Shown here: in pieces, positions 1-7,693 of the stretch
Position numbering within the stretch: the stretch's first letter is position 1
Layout of the letters: the number at the start of each line of letters is the position of its first letter
Source of the DNA: Alphaproteobacteria bacterium SO-S41
GTDB lineage: Bacteria; Pseudomonadota; Alphaproteobacteria; Micropepsales; Micropepsaceae
DNA length: 64,000 nucleotides
NCBI GenBank assembly: GCA_019670725.1
Contig: AP024629.1
Span: 310,001 to 374,000 of the forward strand
Direction: 5' to 3'
Notes under the pieces: model-generated
What the model was told of the DNA's origin: nothing
Databases searched by the model: none
The model's input: only the letters and a program-made list of their open reading frames with translations
Program-made: the position numbers and the translations under genes

Positions 1-177
1 GAGGGCGCCGAGACCATGCTGCTCGGCGGCGCGCCGATGGATGGGCCGCGGCACATGTGGTGGAACTTCGTCTCGTCGAGCACGGAGCGCATCGAGCAGG
101 CCAAGGCCGACTGGCGGGCCAGCGCGATCGGCAAGGTTCCCGGCGACGACGAGTTCATTCCCCTGCCGGAGCATTAG
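1..177 (+). CDS. Pirin family protein, C-terminal fragment
   Basis: The reading frame is open from the first base and ends at TAG 175-177, so only the last 58 residues are present. The fragment contains [10 protein letters not shown] followed by [10 protein letters not shown], the typical C-terminal signature of pirins (two-cupin proteins, some with quercetinase activity). The metal-binding N-terminal cupin lies outside the window. The next gene starts 2 bases downstream, so the two are probably co-transcribed. The family call is fairly sure; the substrate is unknown. Confidence 0.8.
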   Translation, partial: EGAETMLLGGAPMDGPRHMWWNFVSSSTERIEQAKADWRASAIGKVPGDDEFIPLPEH

Positions 178-179
178 AG

Positions 180-923
180 ATGGACGAGGAGAAGATCGCA
201 GGGGTGATGGCGCAGATCGGCCGGCCCCGCAAAGTGCCGCGGCCCCATCGCCATTTCGACGGCGAATACGTCTCGGCGCCCACGGGGAAGGTCGCCTACA
301 CCGCCGAGGGCGCCGGCCCCGTGGTGCTGCTGGTTCATGGCTGGGACGGCAGCCCGCGCGACCTGCAGGACATCGCGACCGGCCTCTTGCGGGCGGGCGC
401 GCGCGTCGTGGCGCTCGATCTGCCTGGGCACGGTTTTTCCGATGGCGAGCGGATCGCCCCGCAGGATACGGCCGCCGCGATCCTCGCGGTCGCGGCCAAG
501 GAAGGCCCGTTCGAATGCGTGATCGCGCACAGCTTCGGCTGTCCCTCGACCGCGCTGGCGCTGGAAGGCGGGCTGAAAACCAACGCGCTGGTCTTCTTCG
601 CCCCGCCGCTGCGCCAGATCGATCAGTTCCGGCGGTTGGGCGGACGTCTCGGCCTCGACGCGGATGAGATCGAGGAACTCATCCGCCGTCAGGATATCGA
701 GGGCGTTGTGCGTTTCGACCTGGCCGAAATCGCGGCGCGGCGCAGCGAGCCGCTGCTCATCATCCACTCCGACGACGACGAGATGACGCCGATCGCCGGG
801 GCGCGCGAGTTGAGCGAGGCGTGGCCGAAGGCGAAGTTCCTGCCGGCCGAGGGGCTCGGGCACAATCTCACCATGCGCGACCCGACCCTGGTCGCGGCGG
901 CCGTGCGCTATGCGGTGGGATAA
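180..923 (+). CDS. Alpha/beta hydrolase
   Basis: This 247-residue protein has the alpha/beta-hydrolase pattern: an oxyanion-hole strand LLVHGWDGS, a nucleophile elbow AHSFG with the catalytic serine, an acidic segment IIHSDDDEM and a C-terminal GLGHN holding the catalytic histidine. I chose ATG 180 (MDEEK) because it follows the pirin stop directly; the frame stays open further upstream, but that part overlaps the pirin gene. There is no signal peptide, so it is likely cytoplasmic. The substrate cannot be read from the sequence. It ends 3 bp from the convergent gene at 927. Confidence 0.85.
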   Translation: MDEEKIAGVMAQIGRPRKVPRPHRHFDGEYVSAPTGKVAYTAEGAGPVVLLVHGWDGSPRDLQDIATGLLRAGARVVALDLPGHGFSDGERIAPQDTAAAILAVAAKEGPFECVIAHSFGCPSTALALEGGLKTNALVFFAPPLRQIDQFRRLGGRLGLDADEIEELIRRQDIEGVVRFDLAEIAARRSEPLLIIHSDDDEMTPIAGARELSEAWPKAKFLPAEGLGHNLTMRDPTLVAAAVRYAVG

Positions 924-926
924 CGC

Positions 927-1280
927 CTAGTTCGATTCGATGACTTCGCCGGTCGCCTTGCAGTCGGCATAGGGCGCGCCTTCGACCTTGCTGCCGGTGA
1001 TGCTGATCAGCTCGTTCTTCAGCGTCAGCACGGCGTCGTCCTCGGCCTTGTAGAGGCCGTCCTTGAAGCCGGCCTGGTCTTCCTTCTCGGGAATGAAGGT
1101 GAGGTCCGTGGTTTCGTCGCCGCCGACCTGAATGCCGATCGCCATGCCGTCGGAGAGATGCTTCACCTTCAGGCCCTTGCCCTCCTTGCAGGCATAGACC
1201 TCCCACGGAAGGTCGCTGGGCATGGCGAAGGCGGCGCCGGTGAGCGCGAGGAGCGAGGCGGCGAGGACAAGGCGTTTCAT
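927..1280 (-). CDS. Small secreted protein, possibly MliC-like
   Basis: The product has 117 residues and opens with a clear signal peptide (MKRLVLAASLLALTGAAFA) with cleavage expected after AFA. The mature part has two cysteines, one early in VYACKEG and one late in YADCKA, in a beta-rich context. That pattern resembles the MliC family of periplasmic inhibitors of C-type lysozyme, but the resemblance is weak and the usual motifs are not clear. ATG 1280 was chosen because longer starts would put residues before the signal peptide. It converges with the hydrolase at 180-923. Confidence 0.7.
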   Translation of the reverse strand: MKRLVLAASLLALTGAAFAMPSDLPWEVYACKEGKGLKVKHLSDGMAIGIQVGGDETTDLTFIPEKEDQAGFKDGLYKAEDDAVLTLKNELISITGSKVEGAPYADCKATGEVIESN

Positions 1281-1523
1281 GGCGGTCTCCCTTGGGGTGC
1301 GGGACACTGCATCCGCGTCCCCCATCCACATCAGATGGCGGAACGTCGCAGCCGATTGAGGCCGCCACGCGGCGCTGCTAGGGTCGGGCCATGACGGACA
1401 AGCAGACCCTGCTCCAGCTCTGCGCACGCATCGGGTTCAACCCGCCGCGCTGAGGCCGCCTTGCGCGCCAGACCGCGCCGCACCCGTCCTCGTATCGCAT
1501 TCTCAAAGTCCGGAGCTCAGGCC

Positions 1524-2924
1524 ATGACGCCGACCGTCCACAACCAGACCCGCCACTGGCAGGCGCTCGACGCCGCCCACCACATCCACCCCTTCAGCGA
1601 CACCGCCGCGCTGAACAAGGAAGGGGTGCGCGTCATCACCTCGGCCGACGGCGTTTACCTCACCGACAGCGAGGGCAAGCGGCTGCTCGACGGCATGGCG
1701 GGGCTGTGGTGCGTGCAGCTTGGGTACGGCAACGAGGAACTGGCGGAGGCGGGTGCCAAGGCGCTGCGCGAACTCCCTTACTACAACCACTTCTTCAAGA
1801 CCTCGAACCCCTACACGATCGACCTGGCGGCGAAGCTGGCGCAGTTGCTGCCTGACGGGCTGGACCGCGTGCTCTTCGCCAATTCGGGGTCGGAGGCGAA
1901 CGACACGGCGCTGAAGCTGATCCGCTATTACTGGAACCTGCAGGGGCGCCCGCAGAAGAAAATCCATCTCAGCCGCGAGCTTTCCTATCACGGCGTCACC
2001 ATGGCGGCGGCGTCGCTCTCGGGCCTGACGCCGATGCACCCGCAATGGGACCTGCCCCTCGCGGGCTTCGAGAAGGTGCCGACCTGCTACTGGTACGGCG
2101 CGAAGGCGGCGGGCTATGGCGATATCGGACCGGCGGAATTCGGCGAACTGATCGCCGCGAAGCTGGAAGAGAAGATTCTCGAACTCGGGGCCGACAATGT
2201 CGCCTCGTTCTCGGCCGAACCGATCCATGGCGCGGGCGGACTGATCTTCCCGCCGGAGACCTACTGGCCGGCGATCCAGAAGGTCTGCCGCAAGCATGAC
2301 GTGCTGCTGCATGTCGACGAGGTCATCACCGGCTTCGGCCGCACCGGCAATTGGTTCGGCAGCCACACCTACGGCATCGCGCCGGACCTCATGACGATGG
2401 CGAAGGGCCTCTCCTCCGGCTACCAGCCGATTTCTGCCGTGGCGCTGGGCGAACGGGTGGGCAATGCCATCGCCACCGCGAATGAGGAGATGGTGCACGG
2501 CTATACCTATTCCGGGCATCCCGTTGCCTGCGCGGTCGCGCTGAAGAACCTGGAGATCATGGAGCGCGAAGGGATCCCGGCGCGGGTCGGCAATGACATC
2601 GGGCCGTATCTGCAGACCGCACTGCGCACTGCCTTCGCCGATCATCCGCTGGTGGGCGAAGTCCGCGGCGTCGGCCTGCTCGCCGCGATCGAACTGGTGG
2701 ACGACAAGGCGGAGCGGCGGTTTTTCCCGGAGATCGGCACGGTCGGCGGCATCTGCCGCAACCACTGCTTCGAGCAGGGCCTCGTCATGCGGGCGATCCG
2801 CGACACCATGGTCTGCTCGCCGCCGCTGACCATCACCAAGCCGGAGGTGGATGAACTGGTCCGGCTGGCCAAGATCTGCTTCGACCTGACGGCCGAGGAT
2901 CTGGGTCGCGCGAAGTGCTCCTAA
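1524..2924 (+). CDS. Class III (omega) aminotransferase, pyridoxal-phosphate dependent
   Basis: This 466-residue protein is a fold-type I class III aminotransferase. Visible motifs are FANSGSEANDTALK (cofactor phosphate binding), LHVDEVITGFGRTG (Asp that pairs with the pyridine nitrogen) and TMAKGLSSGYQP (lysine that forms the Schiff base). Overall sequence and length fit the putrescine/beta-alanine:pyruvate aminotransferase group, which moves a terminal amino group from a diamine or omega-amino acid to pyruvate. The start ATG 1524 gives MTPTVHNQT; the open frame extends upstream to 1461 without a convincing start. The exact amine donor is not determined. It is cytoplasmic and apparently monocistronic. 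Confidence 0.88.
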   Translation: MTPTVHNQTRHWQALDAAHHIHPFSDTAALNKEGVRVITSADGVYLTDSEGKRLLDGMAGLWCVQLGYGNEELAEAGAKALRELPYYNHFFKTSNPYTIDLAAKLAQLLPDGLDRVLFANSGSEANDTALKLIRYYWNLQGRPQKKIHLSRELSYHGVTMAAASLSGLTPMHPQWDLPLAGFEKVPTCYWYGAKAAGYGDIGPAEFGELIAAKLEEKILELGADNVASFSAEPIHGAGGLIFPPETYWPAIQKVCRKHDVLLHVDEVITGFGRTGNWFGSHTYGIAPDLMTMAKGLSSGYQPISAVALGERVGNAIATANEEMVHGYTYSGHPVACAVALKNLEIMEREGIPARVGNDIGPYLQTALRTAFADHPLVGEVRGVGLLAAIELVDDKAERRFFPEIGTVGGICRNHCFEQGLVMRAIRDTMVCSPPLTITKPEVDELVRLAKICFDLTAEDLGRAKCS

Positions 2925-3011
2925 AGCCCAAGCAAAAACCGTGACAGGAATGTATCAAATTTAACACGAATTTCGACATTCAACTTTTTTTGGCGATCTT
3001 AACGACGAATG

Positions 3012-3040
3012 TTGCAAAGTGTGGCATCCCTGCATATATT
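3012..3040 (+). promoter_or_regulatory. Sigma70-type promoter of the structured RNA
   Basis: TTGCAA at 3012-3017 and TATATT at 3035-3040 are separated by exactly 17 bases, an ideal housekeeping-sigma arrangement. The surrounding DNA (2940-3045) is much more AT-rich than the neighbouring genes. Transcription should start near 3046-3049, at the base of the first stem of the downstream structured region. No transcript data are available. Confidence 0.65.
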
Positions 3041-3046
3041 GAGCCT

Positions 3047-3187
3047 CGAAGAAGGGTTGGTTGGACCTGCATTGCCCCCCGCTCGCGGGTTTTTACCTTC
3101 TTCACCCGCCGGATCATCCCCTCCCGGCGTTTGGCGCATCACTGCGCATGGCGTCCGTCCCGCCCCGGGACGGACGCCCTTTTTTTT
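3047..3187 (+). ncRNA. Candidate structured small RNA or terminated leader
   Basis: About 140 nt between a good promoter and a strong terminator contain no plausible gene but several paired elements. Arm GAAGAAGG (3048-3055) pairs with CCTTCTTC (3096-3103) and encloses a small CCCG/CGGG hairpin (3078-3089). CGCCGG (3107-3112) pairs with CCGGCG (3124-3129), leaving a loop containing CCCCTC. GCGCA (3134-3138) pairs with TGCGC (3143-3147). The terminator helix follows. The pyrimidine-rich loop could contact ribosome-binding sites, as in some alphaproteobacterial small RNAs, but I recognise no named family. It could be an independent small RNA or an attenuated leader of the gene at 3202. The 5' end is inferred from the promoter. 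Confidence 0.55.
3150..3187 (+). terminator. Strong intrinsic terminator just upstream of a start codon
   Basis: A perfect 13-bp stem (3150-3162 with 3166-3178) closes a 3-nt loop and is followed by eight consecutive T at 3180-3187. The run of T ends 14 bases before the ATG at 3202, so this structure terminates RNA coming from 3047 rather than serving the downstream gene, unless it is a regulated attenuator. Confidence 0.85.
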
Positions 3188-3201
3188 CTAAAAGGTGCCC
3201 C

Positions 3202-3783
3202 ATGAGCGATGATGACTGGTCCGACGACCCCGAGGACTCGGCGCTGATCCTCATCCCGCGTTTCGTCGCGGCCGCGTCGGCACCCTTCTGGTTTTCGACC
3301 GTGGGGCAGCCCCTCCGCGGGGCGCTCAAGGGCGAAGCCCAGGCTTGGCTCGATGCGCTCGGCTTTCCCGACGCGACGCCGATCGCCCTGCGCGATTGGC
3401 GCGAGGCGGGCGAGGCGGCGGAATCCACCGGGATCGACGATCCCGCCTTCGAGGCGGAGGAGCAGTTGCGCGCCGCGCTGACCAGCGATGCCGTCGACAT
3501 TCATGGCGAGGATGCGGTGACGGTCGTTCTTACCCATGTCGCGGCGGAGCTTGGGCCAGCGATCGGCGAGGCGGCACTCAATGCGACGCGGGTCTGGGGG
3601 CTCGACGATATCGAGCTCGTCAATGCCGCGGCGGGGGCAGGCGTCCAGGCCTGCCACAACGCGGCCCTGCTGCTGCTCGCCGGGCGCGCCGAGGACGATC
3701 ATCCCTTCGCGCTGAAATACCGTCTCTTCGAGCGCGGCCGCTGGCCGGTCACGCTGATCGGCTCAAGCCTGCATCTCTTCTGA
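3202..3783 (+). CDS. Conserved-looking hypothetical protein
   Basis: The 193-residue product begins MSDDDW after an AAAGGTG ribosome-binding site at 3191-3197. It is acidic and alanine-rich, lacks a signal peptide and lacks clear membrane segments, so it is probably cytoplasmic. I recognise no catalytic motif. It contains a central helical alanine-rich part, a segment VWGLDDIELVNAAAG and a C-terminal FALKYRLFERGRWPV. An intrinsic terminator ends 14 bases before its start codon, so expression may require readthrough of, or a promoter inside, the preceding leader. Confidence 0.75.
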   Translation: MSDDDWSDDPEDSALILIPRFVAAASAPFWFSTVGQPLRGALKGEAQAWLDALGFPDATPIALRDWREAGEAAESTGIDDPAFEAEEQLRAALTSDAVDIHGEDAVTVVLTHVAAELGPAIGEAALNATRVWGLDDIELVNAAAGAGVQACHNAALLLLAGRAEDDHPFALKYRLFERGRWPVTLIGSSLHLF

Positions 3784-3814
3784 GCCTCGTGCCCAATATT
3801 TGAACCGCCGCCTT

Positions 3815-3893
3815 TGTCATTCCCGCGAAGGCGGGAATCCACTGTGTCAACGCCATGCCGAGGTCCTAGATGCCCGCCTGCGCGGGCATGACA
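3815..3893 (+). repeat. REP-like palindromic pair
   Basis: Two different short palindromes sit between convergent genes: CATTCCCGC/GCGGGAAT (3815-3841) and ATGCCCGC/GCGGGCAT (3868-3893). Each opens or closes with TGTCAT or ATGACA, the usual ends of alphaproteobacterial REP elements. They may serve as bidirectional terminators for the genes ending at 3783 and 3930. Confidence 0.7.
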
Positions 3894-3929
3894 GTGGGGT
3901 GATTCACAGAAGCGGCAGCAGGCTAGGCG

Positions 3930-5081
3930 TCAGCCCGTCAGACTCATCCGCGTCGCTTCGGAATTGGAGAACTGGTTCTCCATCGAGCAGATATCGGCCG
4001 CCAGCTTGCAGAACAGCTCGGCCGGAAGCCGGGTGTGATCGAGCCCGCTGGTGCGGAAGTTCCAGTACGAGAGGACATGGTCGATCAGCGCGTTGTAGCC
4101 GCCGAAGCCGTGCACGTTCTCGGGCAGCTCTTCCAGATAGGTCTTCAGCGCGCCGATATGCTTGCCCTCGATGATCGAGGCGCGGCGTTCGGAATTGAAG
4201 CACTGCGCGCTGTCGATGCTGCGCCGGAAGGCGCGATCGGCGAAGGCGCGCAGGTCCTCGAGATGCTTCTCGACGAACGAGCGCGGATAGAGCTCGTTAT
4301 GGCCATAGGTCCGGAGGCCGGTGAGCTGGCCCAGCATGGCCTGGAAGCGCTTGCGGGTCTGGACGAACTGCGTCTCGTAGAAGAGCGCCGCCTTCCAGGC
4401 GAAGACGATGTTCGACCACTGGTTCTGCATGAGGCCGAGCGACTGGAAGAAGTCGGCCGCCTGCGGGCCGATCTCAGCGCCGAAGATGGAATCGACGAAC
4501 TTGTTCACCTTTGCGGCGTTTGCGTTCTCGATCGCGATGCGGATCAGCGGGGTGAGCTCGCGCGTGATGTAGGACTTGATCGCGGCGTCTTCGAGCAGCG
4601 AGACCTGGAAATAGTCCTTGGGAATGCCGAACTCCTCGGCGCCCAGCATTTCGCGCAACAGGAAGAGGTCGAGCGAGGGCGTCGCGTTCAGCTTGGAGAG
4701 AATCATCGCGTCGCGATCGGCCTGCGCGCCATGGCCGACGACGTTGACGCCGAAGGACTGACGCATGATGGCGGGATAGGCGCGTTCGCCCACGAAGAAC
4801 GAAATCGCGCCGCTGCTCAGCGAGTTCTCGTCCAGCGGGACCAGGATCTTGGTCGCGAGGACCGGCGCGTTCTCGAACATCGCGCGCTCGTGATCGCGCA
4901 GCGTGTGCTTGATGACGATGCTGCTCGCCAGGCGCTTGTTGCGGAAAAAGGTCGGCGCCGACGGCCCAAAGACCTGCCGGAGATGACGCAGTTCGCGATT
5001 GAGATTGAGGATGCGCCAATTGGAGGGCGTGCCGGCGAGCTTTTCAATCTGCTGGCCGTCGCGCGAGCGTGAAGAATTCAT
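3930..5081 (-). CDS. Hypothetical protein of unknown function
   Basis: A 383-residue protein starts at ATG 5081 (MNSSRSRDG) behind a GGGGGA ribosome-binding site; a TTG start 12 bases upstream is less likely. It has no signal peptide and no membrane span, and looks like a soluble alpha-helical protein. I recognise no known domain. Notable stretches are KILVPLDENSLSSGAISFFVG and a C-terminal helical half rich in aromatic residues. Codon use matches neighbouring genes. An AT-rich palindrome TTAACGTTAA lies at 5123-5132 in its probable promoter region. Confidence 0.75.
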   Translation of the reverse strand: MNSSRSRDGQQIEKLAGTPSNWRILNLNRELRHLRQVFGPSAPTFFRNKRLASSIVIKHTLRDHERAMFENAPVLATKILVPLDENSLSSGAISFFVGERAYPAIMRQSFGVNVVGHGAQADRDAMILSKLNATPSLDLFLLREMLGAEEFGIPKDYFQVSLLEDAAIKSYITRELTPLIRIAIENANAAKVNKFVDSIFGAEIGPQAADFFQSLGLMQNQWSNIVFAWKAALFYETQFVQTRKRFQAMLGQLTGLRTYGHNELYPRSFVEKHLEDLRAFADRAFRRSIDSAQCFNSERRASIIEGKHIGALKTYLEELPENVHGFGGYNALIDHVLSYWNFRTSGLDHTRLPAELFCKLAADICSMENQFSNSEATRMSLTG

Positions 5082-5122
5082 CCGGTCCCCCAATTCTGAA
5101 GAGGGACATTAGCCTATTCCTT

Positions 5123-5132
5123 TTAACGTTAA
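5123..5132. promoter_or_regulatory. AT-rich palindrome TTAACGTTAA
   Basis: A perfect 10-bp palindrome lies in the 83-bp AT-rich gap between two minus-strand genes, upstream of the gene starting at 5081. It is a plausible regulator site or part of the promoter; its spacing does not fit a canonical CtrA box (TTAA-N7-TTAA). Confidence 0.3.
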
Positions 5133-5164
5133 GTTAGCGCTGGGATTCGACTAACCCGCTCATT

Positions 5165-7555
5165 TTAAACGGAAATCCTCCGGCCGATCGTCAGCGCCCC
5201 AACCCCCCGCGCAATTCCCGCAGCGTCAATTCCATAGTGGCGGTAGAGCTCGGCGATCGATCCCGTCTGACCGAAATGTTCGACGCCGAGCGAGCGGGTG
5301 CGGTGGCCAGCGACGGCACCCAGCCAGGCGAGCGTCGCGGGATGACCGTCGAGCACGGTGACGATGCCCGCATGACGCGGCAGGGTCTGGAACAGGCGTT
5401 CGATATGGCTCTGCGCAGCCGAAAGGCCGCGCTCGCGGGCGCGGCCGGCGGCGGTCCAGCCGGCATTCAGGCGGTCGGCTGAAGTAATCGCGAGCAGCGC
5501 CACGTCGCGCCGGCTCTGTCCGATCATGCCCGCCGCCTCGATCGCCTCGGGCGCCAGCGCGCCGGTATAGGCGATGACGGCTTCGCAGTTCGGCCCCGGC
5601 GGACGCAGCCAATAGGCGCCGTCGACGATGCCGCGGGCGAGATCGTCGTCCATGGTCCGCAGCGGCTGCTCCAGCGGCCGGGTCGAGAGGCGCAGATAGA
5701 CCGAGCCGCCGGTCTCGTCGCGCAGCCAGGTACGCTCGTCGGGCTCGGCGCCGTCGTCCTTGGCGGCGTCGCGCTGCATATAGTCGAAGGCGAAGCGCAT
5801 GATGACGGCGAGTTCGTCGGCGAAGGCGGGCTCAAACGAGCAAAGCCCGTCCTGCGCCATGCCGATCAGCGGCGTGCCGATCGACTGGTGCGCGCCGCCT
5901 TCGGGCGCCAGCGTCACGCCGGATGGCGTCGCGGCGAGCAGGAAGCGCGCATCCTGGTAGCAGGCATAGTTCAGCGCATCGCCGCCGCGCACGATGAAGG
6001 GATCGTAGAGCGTGCCGACCGGCAGCAAGCGCTCGCCGAACAGCGAATGCGACAGGCCGAGCGCGGAGAGCATCAGGAAGAGGTTCATCTCGGCAATGCC
6101 GAGCTCCATGTGCTGGCCCTTGGGCGAGAAGTGCCAGTTGAAGGTCGAGGGGATGCGTTCGGACTTGAAGAGGTCGGCGAGTTCGGCGCGGGCGAAGAGG
6201 CCGCGGCGGTTCACCCAGGCGCCGAGATTGGTCGAGACGGTGACATCCGGCGAGGTCGTGACGATGTGGCGGGCGAGATCGCTGTCGCCTTTGCCGATCT
6301 CGTCGAGGATGAGACCGAAGGCCTGCTGCGTGCTCATCTCCTTCGACGCGCGATAGCCGAGCGCGGCGGGCACCTCGACCTTCGGAGCGTGGAAACGCCG
6401 CTGGCCCTTGGCGAAGAACGGCACGTCCTTCAGGAATGCGGCGAGATCGGCTTCGGCGAGATCCAGCCCTTCGAAGTGATCCCACTCATGGCCCTCGCGC
6501 ACCTTCATCGCGGCGCGGAAGGCATCCATCTGGGTCGGGGTCATGAGACCCGCGTGATTGTCCTTATGCCCCGCGAAGGGCAGGCCCTGGCCCTTCACGG
6601 TATACGCGATGAAGCAGACCGGGCGGTCGTGGTCGATCTTCTCGAACGCTTCGACCAATAGCGGCAGGTCGTGGCCGCCGAGATTGCCCATGAGCTTTGC
6701 AAGGCTCGCATCGTCGAAGCTCTCCATCAGCGCGGTGGCCGCGCCCTGATCGCCAATATCGTCGAGCAGCTTTTTCCGCCACGCGGCGCCGCCTTGATAG
6801 GTGAGCGCGCTGTAGAGTTGATTCGGGCAGGTATCGATCCAGGCCTTCAGCGCCGCGCCGCCGGGCCGCGCGAACGCCGCCTGCTGCAGCGAACCGTATT
6901 TCAGGATGACGACATCCCAGCCGAAATTGCGGAAGAGGCTCTCGAAGCGCTCCCACAGGCCCTCGCGGATCACCGCATCCAGCGACTGGCGGTTATAGTC
7001 GACCACCCACCACAGGTTCCGGACACCGTGCTTCCAGCCCTCCAGCAGGGCCTCGAAGATATTGCCCTCGTCCATTTCGGCATCGCCGATCAGCGAGACC
7101 ATGCGACCCTCGGGCCGGTCCTTCGAACCGCCATGGGCACGGACATAGTCCTGCACGAGGCTGGCGAAGAGGGTCTGGGCGACGCCGAGGCCGACGGAGC
7201 CGGTCGAGAAGTCGACGTCGTCGATATCCTTGGTGCGCGAGGGGTAGGACTGGACGCCCTTGTAGCCGCGGAAATTCTCCAGCTTCTCGCGGGTCTGCTG
7301 GCCCATCAGATACTGGATCGCGTGGAAGACCGGCCCGGCATGGGGCTTCACGGCGATGCGGTCCTCGGGCTTCAGCACCGCAAAATAGAGCGCCGCCATG
7401 ATGGTCGCGAGCGAGGCGGACGAGGCCTGGTGGCCGCCGACCTTCACCTCGGCATCGTCGTCGCGCAAATGGTTGGCGTGGTGGATTGTCCAGGCCGAGA
7501 GCCACAGGATCTTGCGTTCCAGGGCGGCGAGAAAGGGCAGGCGGGGATCGCTCAT
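5165..7555 (-). CDS. AceE-like transketolase-fold enzyme (pyruvate dehydrogenase E1-like)
   Basis: The protein of about 796 residues is a thiamine-diphosphate enzyme of the homodimeric E1/transketolase type. Early motifs are KVGGHQASSAS and FHAIQYLMG; the ThDP/Mg motif is GDAEMDEGN followed by VVDYNRQSLD; a pyrimidine-domain segment is MELGIAEMN. The sequence resembles AceE more than ordinary transketolase but is shorter than E. coli AceE (887). No E2 or E3 gene is nearby, and related stand-alone genes in alphaproteobacteria are usually labelled transketolase, so the substrate is uncertain. Start ATG 7555 (MSDPRLP) has GAGAAG upstream; ATG 7594 would add 13 residues and is also possible. Confidence 0.82.
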   Translation of the reverse strand: MSDPRLPFLAALERKILWLSAWTIHHANHLRDDDAEVKVGGHQASSASLATIMAALYFAVLKPEDRIAVKPHAGPVFHAIQYLMGQQTREKLENFRGYKGVQSYPSRTKDIDDVDFSTGSVGLGVAQTLFASLVQDYVRAHGGSKDRPEGRMVSLIGDAEMDEGNIFEALLEGWKHGVRNLWWVVDYNRQSLDAVIREGLWERFESLFRNFGWDVVILKYGSLQQAAFARPGGAALKAWIDTCPNQLYSALTYQGGAAWRKKLLDDIGDQGAATALMESFDDASLAKLMGNLGGHDLPLLVEAFEKIDHDRPVCFIAYTVKGQGLPFAGHKDNHAGLMTPTQMDAFRAAMKVREGHEWDHFEGLDLAEADLAAFLKDVPFFAKGQRRFHAPKVEVPAALGYRASKEMSTQQAFGLILDEIGKGDSDLARHIVTTSPDVTVSTNLGAWVNRRGLFARAELADLFKSERIPSTFNWHFSPKGQHMELGIAEMNLFLMLSALGLSHSLFGERLLPVGTLYDPFIVRGGDALNYACYQDARFLLAATPSGVTLAPEGGAHQSIGTPLIGMAQDGLCSFEPAFADELAVIMRFAFDYMQRDAAKDDGAEPDERTWLRDETGGSVYLRLSTRPLEQPLRTMDDDLARGIVDGAYWLRPPGPNCEAVIAYTGALAPEAIEAAGMIGQSRRDVALLAITSADRLNAGWTAAGRARERGLSAAQSHIERLFQTLPRHAGIVTVLDGHPATLAWLGAVAGHRTRSLGVEHFGQTGSIAELYRHYGIDAAGIARGVGALTIGRRISV

Positions 7556-7693
7556 CGAGGGCTTCTCGGCCGGTCCGGACGCTGCGTCAAGCATGACCAA
7601 ATCTTCACGCCGGGCCGCGCGATTCCGACTTTGTTAACCAGCCCCGTCGTTCTAATGCGTTAACCAAAGTGAACCCCGTCCTAACGCGTTCTT

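Noticed and set aside
1391-1453. 20-codon ORF (MTDKQTLLQL...) upstream of the aminotransferase
   Set aside because: It is too short with only a weak AGGG ribosome-binding site and no overlap with a regulatory structure; could be a leader peptide but is not supported.
3061-3201. N-terminal extension of the gene at 3202 through the structured RNA
   Set aside because: The extension would read through a perfect terminator, and ATG 3202 has a good ribosome-binding site.
3815-3893. CRISPR-like repeats
   Set aside because: Only two different palindromic units with no regular spacers; they fit REP elements.
7636-7690. CtrA-box-like TTAACC repeats upstream of the first YkuD_2 gene
   Set aside because: The two TTAACC copies are too far apart for the TTAA-N7-TTAA pattern.
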